A stretch of 64,000 bases of DNA. It comes from Sycobia sp. Sy_11. Lineage: Eukaryota > Arthropoda > Insecta > Hymenoptera > Epichrysomallidae. Below, piece after piece: positions 36,282-46,708 of this stretch. The position numbers and the translations under genes are program-made. The DNA is taken from NCBI GenBank assembly GCA_018907035.1, contig JACCIC010000167.1, positions 1,116,001-1,180,000 on the forward strand. Direction: 5' to 3'. Each line of letters opens with the position of its first letter. Positions within the stretch are counted from its first letter, which is position 1. The notes beneath the pieces were generated by a model, which was not told the DNA's origin, did not search any database, and worked only from the letters and a program-made list of their open reading frames with translations.

Positions 36282-36416
36282 AATCGGTTCAGTAATTTTT
36301 TCGGTTATCGTGTACAAACAAAAACACGCTTTGTCTTTATAAATTTGTATGATATAATATGATATGATATGATATGATATGATATGATATAATATGATGT
36401 ACAATATAATATACAT

Positions 36417-36420
<4 letters not shown>

Positions 36421-36461
<41 letters not shown>

Positions 36462-36470
36462 TATATATTT
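36421..36470. repeat. (TA)n array
   Basis: TA dinucleotides directly after the LINE-like tail, with an ATAGATATATAT end. Confidence 0.9.
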
Positions 36471-36654
36471 CGTATATTCTCGTTTTTTTCAATTAATAAC
36501 TGTGAATATTTTCGTTAGTGTTACCAACTGAAATTCAAGTAAAATGTTGGTATGCGCATAGCATATTTTTTAAGCAGACGATGGATATTGCCTTTTTATG
36601 CAGAAATGACGATATATTTTCGAGATGATTCAAGATTCACCTAGTGGCCGCTGG

Positions 36655-36960
36655 CGAAACTGATTGTTAAAACCATTAACTGAATTTATTGATAAAAGTA
36701 AAATCATTTTCCATAAAAAACATAACCTGTGTCCTTCCCAAAATAATATAAAATCTATAGGTCAAATTTCAGAACAATCGATTTAGTAGTTTTTTCGGTT
36801 ATCGTGTACAAACAAAAGCACGCTTGTTTTTATAAGTTAGTATATGATTTGATATGTTATTATATGATATGAAGTATGATATGATATGATATGATATGAT
36901 ATATGATATGATATATTATGATATGATATGATATGAAGTATGATATGATATGATTGTACA
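36655..36960 (+). mobile_element. LINE-like 3' tail, uninterrupted copy, with (GATAT)n
   Basis: Same sequence as 35366-35496 plus 36294-36420, without the palindromic insertion. It ends in an ATATGAT-type tandem tail (36840-36955). Confidence 0.65.
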
Positions 36961-37634
36961 ATTTCATGATTTTGATTTCTTTGACGAATACGTTGAAAAC
37001 TATTTTTTACCTAATCGGTTCTCAAAGAATCAATCCAAAGATTACGCTCTGATTCGTAGTCTAAAGCCTTAGCCACTAATGTACAATATATTGTTCGTAA
37101 TATAGCTAAACTTTCTTCTGAATCATAGGTAACAATAATTGTTAATTCTATAAGCTTTAATGTTATGTTGTCTTTTAATTTTCTCTATTAATTAGTTACG
37201 AGTATGACAATTCTATTTTTTGAACGAATTTATAAACAACTGAATTTTGGAATAATTTTATTGATTATTATTATACAAATAAAATTTTTACAATAATAAT
37301 ACAAATATATACTCAGTTGTTCATTAGAAATACCACACAAAAAACTTGTTGCACGAAGAATTTAAACACGAAACTATAAATAAAAAATAGTAAATTGTGA
37401 CACAAGAAAGAAAAATACACGTTTCCCGACGAGGATGTAACGTATGTTTGCCGCCCGAACGAAGCGAGGACGTCAAATTACCCGAGTCCGAAAATGCCTT
37501 TACTCCCATGTGTCACATACTATTTTCCCATACGAGGGCGCTTTTTCTTTCTCAAAGAAATGCACAAGAAATTGAACGGCATACTCACAGAATTAAAGAA
37601 TGTCAATACACCCCCCCCCAATTGTTAGTCATGC
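36961..37634. other. Intergenic, no gene recognised
   Basis: Short frames at 37324-37509 and 37397-37642 lie on opposite strands of the same stretch and have no domain. A C-run of nine lies near 37611. Confidence 0.4.
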
Positions 37635-38460
37635 TTAGATAGAGCGAGCAGGTATAAAATGTAAAGGTCCAAATGATACTCGCTCTGAAATAAGTTGCCC
37701 TAAAATAAAATGTAATTCGTTGGGTTTGAAAAAAAAATATTATCGGTTTTCATTTAAGATTGTACCTGCAATTTACTTGAATTGAATAAAATTAAATTAA
37801 ATAATTTCCTCTTATTTGGAAATTGATATAGTATGTTAAGAAGAAATGCAGGATTGGGCGGTGGGGGTGCAGGGGGTGATACCCCTGCCGGGGGTTGGGG
37901 GAGGAGCCCCCCTTTTCTATAAATAAATAAAACTAATCAATTGAAGATATAAGTTTGTTAGTAATCTACGCTCAAATTAAAATTTTAAAAAATTTAATAG
38001 CACAATCAATAGAATTTAAAATTAAAACTAATTTAAAAAAAGATATAGATAATTTTTAATACTTAAACAACATAAAATTTTTATAATAAATTTCAGAAAG
38101 AATATAAATCTTAATTTATTTTAAAATCTTGAATACCTCACTCAAAGTGCAAAAAAAAGGTCGAGCCCGTGGTCGACTGGCGCATATACTCGTAAGTCTA
38201 AATATCAGTTTATGAATAAGTCTAAACATCGTAAATGCCAGATGTTACGCAGGCACGGAAAACTGAGAGTCCTACCGGATTACACGGTTCCGTTCATTCG
38301 CTTTTCCTCCGAAGGGAGGAAAAGTAAAATTCTGCTTTCTGATTGATCGGGAAGTGGCCATAAACACTTTTCCTCTCTAGGGAGGAAAAGTAGTCGTTTG
38401 CTCTCTCTAGACAGCTGCAGGAAATCGTATTTTGCGCCCCGAATGCGGGAAAATTATGTT
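37635..38460 (-). repeat. Unclassified dispersed repeat (family B), copy 2
   Basis: Reverse-complement partner of 5455-6165. It holds a GC-rich run (37857-37915, GGGGG/CCCCC-rich) and two CTTTTCCTCC/GGAGGAAAAG small inverted repeats near 38310 and 38375. Confidence 0.6.
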
Positions 38461-38572
38461 TTTTACTGCGATAAGATTACTCGTTTATATTAAAATTTTA
38501 TAAGCTCTGAATAGATATTCTACATTCTAAATATTCTTGCAGAAGTTTTTAGAAATTAATGAGCTAGTGTAT

Positions 38573-38576
<4 letters not shown>

Positions 38577-38625
<49 letters not shown>
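38577..38625. repeat. (TA)n array
   Basis: TA dinucleotides immediately before the start of repeat D, second copy. Confidence 0.95.
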
Positions 38626-38629
<4 letters not shown>

Positions 38630-38782
38630 GAATAATCTTTAATTATCTTTACTATATTAGTAATAAGTATCGCCTTGAATATTAATATTTGTTATCTGAA
38701 AAGTTATTATAAATGACAAAAATGCATTTGAATATTGCCACATGTACGTACTGGCAACTTATTGTCGAACTTTGGGATGCTA

Positions 38783-40070
38783 TCAGGTATGTGAATAAGT
38801 CTTTCCCGTTTTTTTTTTCAAATTTTGAGCCTTTATTGTGAAAACATGGTTACAAATGAATTATTGAAAGTATTGGCCATCGCTAGCTACAACTTTTTCC
38901 CATCTTTCTGGCAACATACGAATCCCGTTGCGAAAAAATTCGACCGGTTTGGCCTCTATCCAGTCATCCACCCATTTTTTGGCTTCCTCGTAGGAATGGA
39001 AGTGCTGGTCAGCCAGGCCATGCGTCATCGATCTGAAGAGATGGTAATCAGACGGAGCAACGTCTGGACTATACGGCGGGTGGGGTAGGACTTCCCATTT
39101 GAGCGTTTCTAAGTATGTTTTCACCGGCGGTGCAACATGTGGGCGAGCATTGTCATGTTGCAAAATAACTTTGTCGTGCCTGTCGGAGTATTGTGGCTGT
39201 TTTTCTTGCAGTACGCGGCTCAAACGCATCAATTGTCGTCGATAGACCTCGCCTGTGATCCTTTCATTCGGTTTCAGAAGCTCATAGTAAACCACACCTA
39301 GCTGGTCCCACCATATACAGAGCATGAGCTTGGCGCCATGAATATTTGGCTTGGCCGTCGATGATGATGCATGGCCGGGTAGTCCCCATAATTTTCTTCG
39401 CTTCGGATTATCGTAACGTATCCACTTTTCATCGCCAGTCACGATACGATGCAGAAAACCCTTTCTTTTATGTCGCTGAAGCAGCTGTTCGCAAGTGAAA
39501 AAACGCCGTTCGACGTCTCTCAGCTTCAGTTCGTACGGCACCCAATTTCCTTGCTTTTGGATCATACCCATGGCTTTCAAACGCTTGGAAATGGTTGTTC
39601 GGTCAACTCCCAATGCTTCAGCAAGTTCTTCTTGCGTTTGACAAGAATCTTCATCAAGCAAAGTCGCCAATTCTCGATCTTCAAAGATTTACGGCCGCCC
39701 GGAACGCTCCTTGTCTTCCACGTCGAAATCACCGCTTTTGAAGCGTCGAAACCATCCGCGAACACTTGAATCATCGACACAACCTTCTCCATAAGCCTCC
39801 TGAAGCAATCGATGCGTCTCGGCAGCAGATTTCTTCTAATTGAACCAATAAAGTGAAACTTCCCGCAAATGACGTCGACTCGGCTCAAATTTCGACATTT
39901 TCACGATATCAAAAATTTATGATGCGAATAAATTTTAACTAATGTGTTAGTATGGAATTGTTGACATATGAATAAGCTTTGATTATGACATATGTAACCA
40001 TTGAATACTCGCACAGTATTGGTGGCGCCATCTCTTACAAAATACGGGAAAGACTTATTCACACTCCTAA
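38783..40070 (-). mobile_element. mariner copy 4, inserted in repeat D
   Basis: 1288-bp element with tips TCAGGTATGTG at 38783 and (complement) TTAGGAGTGTG ending at 40070, TA duplication at 38781-38782 and 40071-40072. The empty version of the site is seen at about 30290-30300. Confidence 0.97.
38861..39898 (-). pseudogene. mariner transposase, two nonsense codons (copy 4)
   Basis: 345-codon frame with the same amber codon 21 as copy 2 (39836-39838) and an additional ochre codon at 70 (Gln CAA to TAA, 39689-39691). The rest, including D156, D249 and D284, is open. The shared amber codon shows common descent with copy 2; the ochre codon is private, so it arose later. Confidence 0.93.
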
Positions 40071-40181
40071 TACATTTTACTCGCAACTACTCGCGACAGA
40101 GTAAGGCAATGAAATATGATCCTGAAATAAGAAGCTTTGATAACGAACGTTTTTTCGTGTATATCGAGCGCTACATAGACG

Positions 40182-40219
<38 letters not shown>

Positions 40220-40223
<4 letters not shown>

Positions 40224-41334
40224 ACATGTATGGTTACTTTACCCCCTACATGTTGATTACTACAACAAATAGCAAAACAGAAGGGAAAAAGGGAAAAAGA
40301 CAGAGAGATAGAAGGAGAACAAGTTAAAAATTTAATATAGTTAATATATAATTAGTTAGTCTAAAACATACTTTTGAAGTAGATAGATTGAAATTTTGAA
40401 ACAAGTACGCGGCCATTATTAGTAAAGAAAAAATTATTAATTCGGGGTATCATTTACAGATTTAATTTTGAGAGATTTAAAAATATATATTGTAATACTC
40501 AATAGAAGTAATTTTACGTAGATGTTTCTGCGGAATAATTGAAGAGTTCAACAAACCGGCCGGTCACCTGCACGTCTATTAGTATAGACAAAACCCAAAA
40601 TTTTATTCATTTAAACATCGTTGGGTTGAGATTTTTTTAGCGTCTTATAATAAGCTTGCTGGATTTTTCTTAACTTGTTACATCTTTGAGTTTTAGTAGA
40701 TTTTAATTTCTCTCTACTGATTTCTTTTATTTTTATAATTTATAATCGTGGAAATTACAAACTAGTGTTATAAAATGTGATAGAGACAGAGAGATACGAA
40801 CATAGAGTATAAATCGTAAGAGCAGCAAGCGCGTACACGGTTTTCTGTAGTACTTCCTTCTGTTCTTCGTAAGGTGGCGCCTTTGTCGCGTTATCTCTCT
40901 GCTATACTTACAAATTTTTCTCTCTCACACCCTATGCGAACGGATTCGTGCGTTAACATATCGCGGGTGCGTATGAGGTAGGAGTAGTATATTACTTATT
41001 ATAATTTTCTATAATTTAATAAATATAAAATTTTATTTTCTTTTTTAATTAAATAAATTTTCTTTTTATTTCTTATTAGTAATAAAAAATATAAAAATAT
41101 TTCCCCGTGTACCTGATAATTAATCCATCTTTTCCTGGATTATTGATAATCTATCAATATATATATTATTATTTAAATAAATTCCAGGACAAACAAAGGT
41201 AAGTCTGAGGAAGAAATATCCTTAAAGAACCTACAGTCTAAATAAATTGTTTAAATAATTTAATCCGTTCGGGATTCTTTACAACTCTGTCAACGGGTAC
41301 TTCTACCGGGTGTTTTATAAATAAGTACCCCGTT

Positions 41335-41337
<3 letters not shown>
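40220..41337. mobile_element. LTR-like element inserted in (TA)n of repeat D
   Basis: Runs from GTAACATG next to the TA array at 40183-40219 to ...CCCCGTTACA ending at 41337 next to another TA array (41338-41370). The two TA arrays are halves of the single array in repeat D. Ends match the TGTRACG type of the elements at 10939 and 25400. No coding frames. Confidence 0.6.
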
Positions 41338-41374
<37 letters not shown>

Positions 41375-41534
41375 AAAGGGGAATATTCGTACAATTTTCA
41401 TTGTGAATACGTTCCTGAAAAGTCGGTAGTGCAGAACATTGATTTTAGTTCTCTAACTTGATGCAAAATTTTTCTCTATGAGGCGCTTTGATCGATTCGA
41501 ACTTCCGGATATCGTGAGGAGCACTCTTAAGCGA

Positions 41535-42965
41535 GTAGTCCAGGCGAATTAGGGTTTTGATTCAACATTTTCTCCAACGCCTATTTTTTTGCATTAAATG
41601 ATAGATGAGGATATGTAGAATAAGACTCTATATTGTCGGGATCGTACCCCAACGGCGACGTATTTATTTATTGAAAAATAGCAAAAAAATGTTCTTTTTT
41701 TACTTTTTCTTTAATAGTTTAATTAATATTGCTCTAATCGAAAAATGATTGGTATAAAAGTTGTGCAGGATAATTCTGAACAAAAGTACGTATATTAAAA
41801 ACTTAAAAAGTCGATTTTTCTATTGTTAAATAAACAATGAAAATGGAAAAATTTTCGATTTTCAAAGAGCTATACAATTTGCTTAAACAATTGAAATTCA
41901 ATAATAATGGCGCAAATAGATGTTTTTTCATTTACTTAAACAATGTTTCAAATTACAAAGTTTACTTTCAAAATGGCGACCAGTTCCAAAATAATTTATA
42001 TTGTAACTTAACCATTGCGAAGTTCGCCATCGGCTGGGAATTTTTTAATTTTTTAAACATAATTAATAATAATTTAGAATGTACTAATAAATGTAAAGAT
42101 ATATGAACCTTTATACTTGCACCTCCCCAAATTTCAAGTTAAACTGTTAATTTAATGACAAGTAATAAATAATAGTTTATACAAAAATTTTCTCAACTTC
42201 TATTAGTCTTATTAAAATGTGCAAGGGCTCAAACTTTTTCTTTTTTTAAGCGTAATAAAATGTATTTTGTTTCAATATTCTAGCGTTTAAAATTTCCGAG
42301 ATATCGTCCCTAGCAACGGCGTTTTTCACTTTAAACAATATAAAAATTTAATTTAAAAATCTGGTCTTTCCAGCTTTGATTGCTATTAATATCCTCTAAT
42401 GATTGCATTTTACTGCATTAAAAAATTCCCAGCCGATGGCGAACTTCGCAATGGTTAAGTTACAATATAAATTATTTTGGAACTGGTCGCCATTTTGAAA
42501 GTAAACTTTGTAATTTGAGACATTGTTTAAGTAAATGAAAAAACATCTATTTGCGCCATTATTATTGAATTTCAATTGTTTAAGCAAATTGTATAGCTCT
42601 TTGAAAATCGAAAATTTTTCCATTTTCATTGTTTATTTAACAATAGAAAAATCGACTTTAAGTCGATTCGACTTTAAATCGACTTTAAGTTTTTAATATA
42701 CGTACTTTTGTTCAGAATTATCCTGCACAACTTTTATACCAATCATTTTTCGATTAGAGTAATATTATTTAAACTATTTAAAGAAAAAGTAAAAAAAGAG
42801 CTTTTTTTTGCTATTTTACAATAAATAAATATGTTGCCGATGGGATACGATCCCGACAATTTAGGATCTTATTCTACACATCCTCATCTATCATTTAATG
42901 CAAAAAATAGGCGTTGGAGAAATTTTGGTAAATCGGTCATTTTGGACCTAATTCGCCTAGACTAG
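41535..42965. mobile_element. Long-TIR element, about 1.43 kb
   Basis: Inverted arms of 510-540 bp: left 41535-42048, right 42418-42965. Tips TAGTCCAGGCGAATTAGG and (complement) TAGTCTAGGCGAATTAGG. The spacer of about 370 bp has no coding capacity. Equal 77-residue frames in each arm (41837-42060 plus and 42400-42629 minus) are mirror images. A GAG triplet lies at both outer ends, a possible 3-bp duplication. The right arm has a short tandem of GACTTTAAGTC/GACTTTAAATC absent from the left. Superfamily unknown. Confidence 0.7.
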
Positions 42966-43361
42966 AGCGGAGTTTCTACTCCTGCCACGCTGCATAGTGA
43001 AATGTATGAAATGTTAATTTTTTTTGACCCATTACTTAAAATTGATATTTTTATTGTAAAATATATATATTTTAATAATTATAAAATATATGAGTATGTT
43101 CTTTAAAATAATTAAGTTAAAGCAAAGGTCTAAATCTTAATATATTATTCAAAATATTATATACCCAGTAGTGATTTGATTTGAAGGATAATCTTAATGA
43201 ATAACTGCAAGTTCAAGTGTTACTAGAATAGTCGGGACGGTTAATCAAATTTTGAAAGAAAAAACGTTGTTGTGACGTTGTAGGTTATGTTGATATTGTC
43301 GTACATATATGTTTTACTTACTTAAAGACCATGTTTATAAAATCTATCTGGGCACAAACTC
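42966..43361. other. Intergenic upstream of the putative host gene
   Basis: AT-rich; no promoter could be identified with confidence. An ATG at 43331 starts a short hydrophobic frame (MFIKSIWAQTLVFWFQ) that stops at once. Confidence 0.35.
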
Positions 43362-43552
43362 TTGTATTCTGGTTTCAGTGAAATGCCGCACTGTGCAAGC
43401 AATTTTAGCTGGTATGTAGGTAAATTTTTACTGGGATTGACTGGCATGATGTTCCTCTACTACAGATTTTTTAAAGAAAAGTTAGGTTATAATTGGACAG
43501 CATATACAGTTATTGTAAGCAGATTTTACCTAACTAGTCTTATCTGTTTTAG

Positions 43553-44640
43553 AAACAACCGATGCTTGTGTCCTATAAGATTTCGTGAACATGAGTGGCA
43601 CAAAACCATGTGAGTTATGTTGGCTGTATGAATATCAACTTGAATTTCTTGTCTTTGCTATTCTCAGGAGAAATATTTTTCATAAATAGATGGTAGACTT
43701 TTAGAAATTTAAGATATAAAGACAAAATTAAAGCTGATGATATGGCCAACTGTATAATATATTATTCATGCATAAAAAGCTTTATTGAAATTTAATAATA
43801 TATAGTATTGAATTATGTTCAGAAAACGACAAGATCGCTGCTATTGTACGAAAAGGTAATTTTAACTTTATATTTGATTTTCATATTTGAATATGAATAT
43901 TTTTATACTTTATAGATTACAAAGCAATAAACAGTACAAATGCAACTGCTTCAAAGAATTACAGTAAGTTATTTTTTAAATGTTTATACTCGCATATATC
44001 AATCAAATTTATACTTTTAAGTCATTGTACATTTCTTTGTGTCAGATAAGTAGTATTGTCTTATCTATTCTCAGTTTCTAGTTTGATGAATCTTTAAGTA
44101 TAAATATAGATATATGTAACTTAAAACATTTACCATACTTTTCCTATTATTCACTTCTTTATTTATCATTTTTACGTTTTATCATTCGGTTAATTTAATG
44201 ATTCAATCTTTCTATTCTCAGAGATGTAATTTATTCTTAAAATATTAATAATAAAATGTACTGGAGATTGTTCTGATTTCTCATTAATTTTTTAATGCAA
44301 AATAAAATTTATAATGTGTTTTAAGGAAAATGGAACAACAGAGAGCCAAGAATGATCCTATTACAGGAGACTGTTGCTGCACAGGGAGATCCTAATTGCT
44401 GTGAATGAAGTGATATTATGAGAGGCAAAGTCAAGAAAATTGCGAACAATTCTGTATAGTGATGCATTATAGATATCTAGTAGAATTTTTATATTTTGTT
44501 CACTAAATGTTTATTTTTATATAAAATACTATGCAATATGTAAAATATGTACTTTAATTATTGTTAGCTTTTCATTGGTAAGCATTACACTATGTGAAAT
44601 TTTTTGCTTGTAAATAAATGCACAGTATGTTATACCCTAT
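43553..44640 (+). CDS. Putative host gene, 3' exons: cysteine-rich protein
   Basis: Four segments with consensus splice sites keep one open frame: 43553-43609 (donor CCAT/gtgagt), 43823-43855 (ttcag/ and AAAAG/gtaat), 43916-43963 (tatag/ and TTACA/gtaagt), and 44326 to the TAA at 44393-44395. AATAAA follows at 44613-44618. The product ends in a basic, cysteine-rich tail with CxC motifs at regular places: RCLCP, RCYCTK, KCNCF and DCCCTG. I do not recognise the family; a secreted disulfide-rich peptide is one guess. The 5' part is unclear: the frame continues upstream without a break to 43362, giving a hydrophobic stretch (FLLGLTGMMFLYY), but spliced alternatives using the acceptor before 43376 run into stops. 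No transposon resemblance was seen. Confidence 0.45.
44613..44618 (+). promoter_or_regulatory. Poly(A) signal AATAAA
   Basis: AATAAA about 220 bp after the stop codon of the putative host gene and about 190 bp before the copia insertion. Confidence 0.45.
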
Positions 44641-44814
44641 GATCAAAGGATGAATAGGCAGATGAATAGGCTAAATAGGCAATATGTATGGAATTCTGAA
44701 ATACTTAATTTAGAAGAAGGTATCAAGAATAATTGGGGCTAGTGTGAGTATTTTTATTGCAATGCTATAAAAATACACATATGTGCAAATATATTTTTTT
44801 TTTATATTTATTAC

Positions 44815-45088
44815 TATAGAATATATTGATATCAGAATAATAAACCAAGACAATAAACAGAGACAGACCTTTTAATTTAATTTTAATTTATTAATTATAC
44901 CAATAGGAATAAAGCGATCTAAACAGCATAACATTCACAAACAGATTGACAAATCAAAAATAAAACAAATTCAAAGACAAAACACAGCTTACACCTAAAA
45001 GTGGCAATAAGCAGAACATCGTTACCAATTCCATATTATAGAGTAGTATTAATTAATTTCGCGAATTAATATTTGTAATATAATAACA
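44815..45088 (-). repeat. copia 3' LTR
   Basis: 274 bp; minus-strand start TGTTATTATATTAC at 45088 preceded by a GAGGTGG polypurine-like tract. Matches 50233-50504. Confidence 0.9.
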
Positions 45089-45285
45089 GGCCACCTCAAA
45101 AATTAATTCGTAAAATAATTCATCAATCAACTTTATAATAGTAATAATAACACACAATGTTTCACTCGTCACAAAAATTAGTTACGTGCTGTGATCTTCC
45201 AATGCTTTCTAGGAGATTACACACGGTTCAATATTTGTTGCAAGAAGTAGGAAAATCCAGAAAACCTACTTAAACCATTGACTTA

Positions 45286-45334
<49 letters not shown>

Positions 45335-45603
45335 TATGTATATATCATTTGACAGAATATATATTTACAGAAAAGACAAATTTAAATACATACGCAAAAT
45401 ACATAAAAATTATACTTTTAATTCTCTCTCTATTATTTTTATTAGTATTATTATTACTTATTTAATTCTTTATATACATAGATATATATGCATACATACA
45501 CTTTCATACACATCTATTTTATATTACGGTCAGTATAAATATACACATACACACACTCACACAAATTCATTACATATTAAATGATTACACATTTATTTAA
45601 TTC

Positions 45604-46346
45604 TTCATTTCATGTCTAAGCTAGTCCGTAATTCTGCAAATTTAATCGCTGGTAGTGGTTTTGTCAGATCTGCCAATTGATTACCTGTTGAGATATAATG
45701 AAGTTTTATTCGACCTTTTTCAATTTGTTCTCGAAAAATGATATTTAATATCAATATGTTTTGACCGTTTGTGACTCGAAGGATTATTTGTTATACAGCC
45801 GGTATTATCTTTGTATATTATAATTGGCTCTATATTATCAATATTTAGACTATCAGCTCAAGACTTTAGTCATTTTGCCTCTTTTACAGCTTCAAATAGA
45901 ACCATGTATTCTGCTTCTGTAGATGATACTGTTACCGACGCTTGTCTTTTTGAATTCCAACATATAATACAATTATCATATAAGTTAAATAAATAACCTG
46001 TAGTGCTTTTTCTATTATCAGTTTTTTGACCGCCCCAATCTGAATCTACATATCCAGATAAGACAGTTTTAAAATCGTTTCTTTTATAAACTAATTTTAG
46101 ATCCATTGAACCTTTCAAATACTGTAAAACTCTTTTTAAACATTGCCAAAGTTCTTTATTTTCTTTGTTTGAGTACCTACTTAGAATATTTATTGCAATA
46201 CACAAATCGGGTCTTGTACATACCATAATACATATTAAACACCCAATTAAATTTCTATAAGGAGCATCATATACTTCATCCGCATTAAGTGCCTGATAAT
46301 CCAATTTGTTTAGCAGAGGCATACTAACTGAATTGCAATCAAACAT
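45604..46346 (-). pseudogene. copia RNase H region
   Basis: Starts at CNSVSMPLLNKLDY and runs through YRNLIGCLICIMVCTRPDLCIA (connection), GYVDSDWGG (first RNase H Asp), KSTTGYLF and SSTEAEYM (second acidic position). A stop at about 45870 is followed by readable KDNTGC, HIDIKYHF and LADLTKPLP, the last catalytic Asp and C-terminal motif, with a one-base frameshift near 45730. It lies downstream of the RT fragment, separated by the insertion at 46360-46705. Confidence 0.9.
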
Positions 46347-46359
46347 ATTGAATTTTTAT

Positions 46360-46705
46360 TAAATATAGTAGGTGGAATGTTAAAATAAAGATACACGAAA
46401 TAATCTTTTAACACGAACTTTATTTCAAACGAGGAAAGAAAAGACGTCTGTACAAACGAAAGGACAACGCAAGACTCTCTACAGTACTCGAAATTGAAAA
46501 CTCTGCAAGTCTTTGTGAGAAGCTTACAACCTAAAAAAACATCAGGCATCTAAACAATAAACTCATAAATCATTTGCCGCGCAGGGCAGCAAAGACGCAG
46601 ATCGTAATAAGACACAGTGGACACGTATGTTTACATCCTTTTACGATACTCTCCAATATTTAGTTTCAAGTATTTTTTGCTTTATTATTTATAGAAGGCT
46701 AAAAT
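46360..46705 (-). mobile_element. Insertion in copia RT/RNase H, probable foreign solo LTR
   Basis: The copia protein stops at VLLNFYMF near 46709 and resumes at FNMFDCNS near 46345; the approximately 345 bp between do not fit copia coding sequence. On the minus strand it starts TGTTAGATTATTTTAGCC and has AATAAAG-type poly(A) signals and ends near TTTTAACA. Related words (ATTAAA..TTTATATGTTT / ATTTAATAAAAATTCAATATG) on both sides suggest a target duplication that has diverged. Confidence 0.55.
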
Positions 46706-46708
46706 AAT

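Larger units (their letters stand above)
35366..36420 (+). mobile_element. LINE-like 3' tail split by palindromic element
   Basis: Two parts, 35366-35496 and 36294-36420, join into a sequence matching 36655-36960: AACCATTAACTGAATTTATT, TCAAATTTCAGAACAATCG, TTTTTTCGGTTATCGTG, TACAAACAAAAACACGCTT, then an (ATATG)n tail. The layout (search-sequence-like 3' UTR plus short simple-repeat tail) resembles RTE-type LINE 3' ends. No coding part is present. Confidence 0.6.
38626..41530 (-). repeat. Dispersed repeat D, second copy, split by two insertions
   Basis: Three pieces, 38626-38782, 40071-40219 and about 41338-41530, match 29880-30450 in reverse order. Mariner copy 4 sits between pieces one and two, and an LTR-like element sits between two and three inside the central TA array. 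Confidence 0.8.

Noticed and set aside
41837..42629. Pair of related small proteins MKMEKFSIFKEL...
   Set aside because: The two frames are mirror images in the arms of the long-TIR element; no independent sign of coding.
43331..43380. Signal peptide exon MFIKSIWAQTLVFWFQ for the cysteine-rich gene
   Set aside because: It ends in a stop directly after and no donor site brings it into the frame of the later exons.
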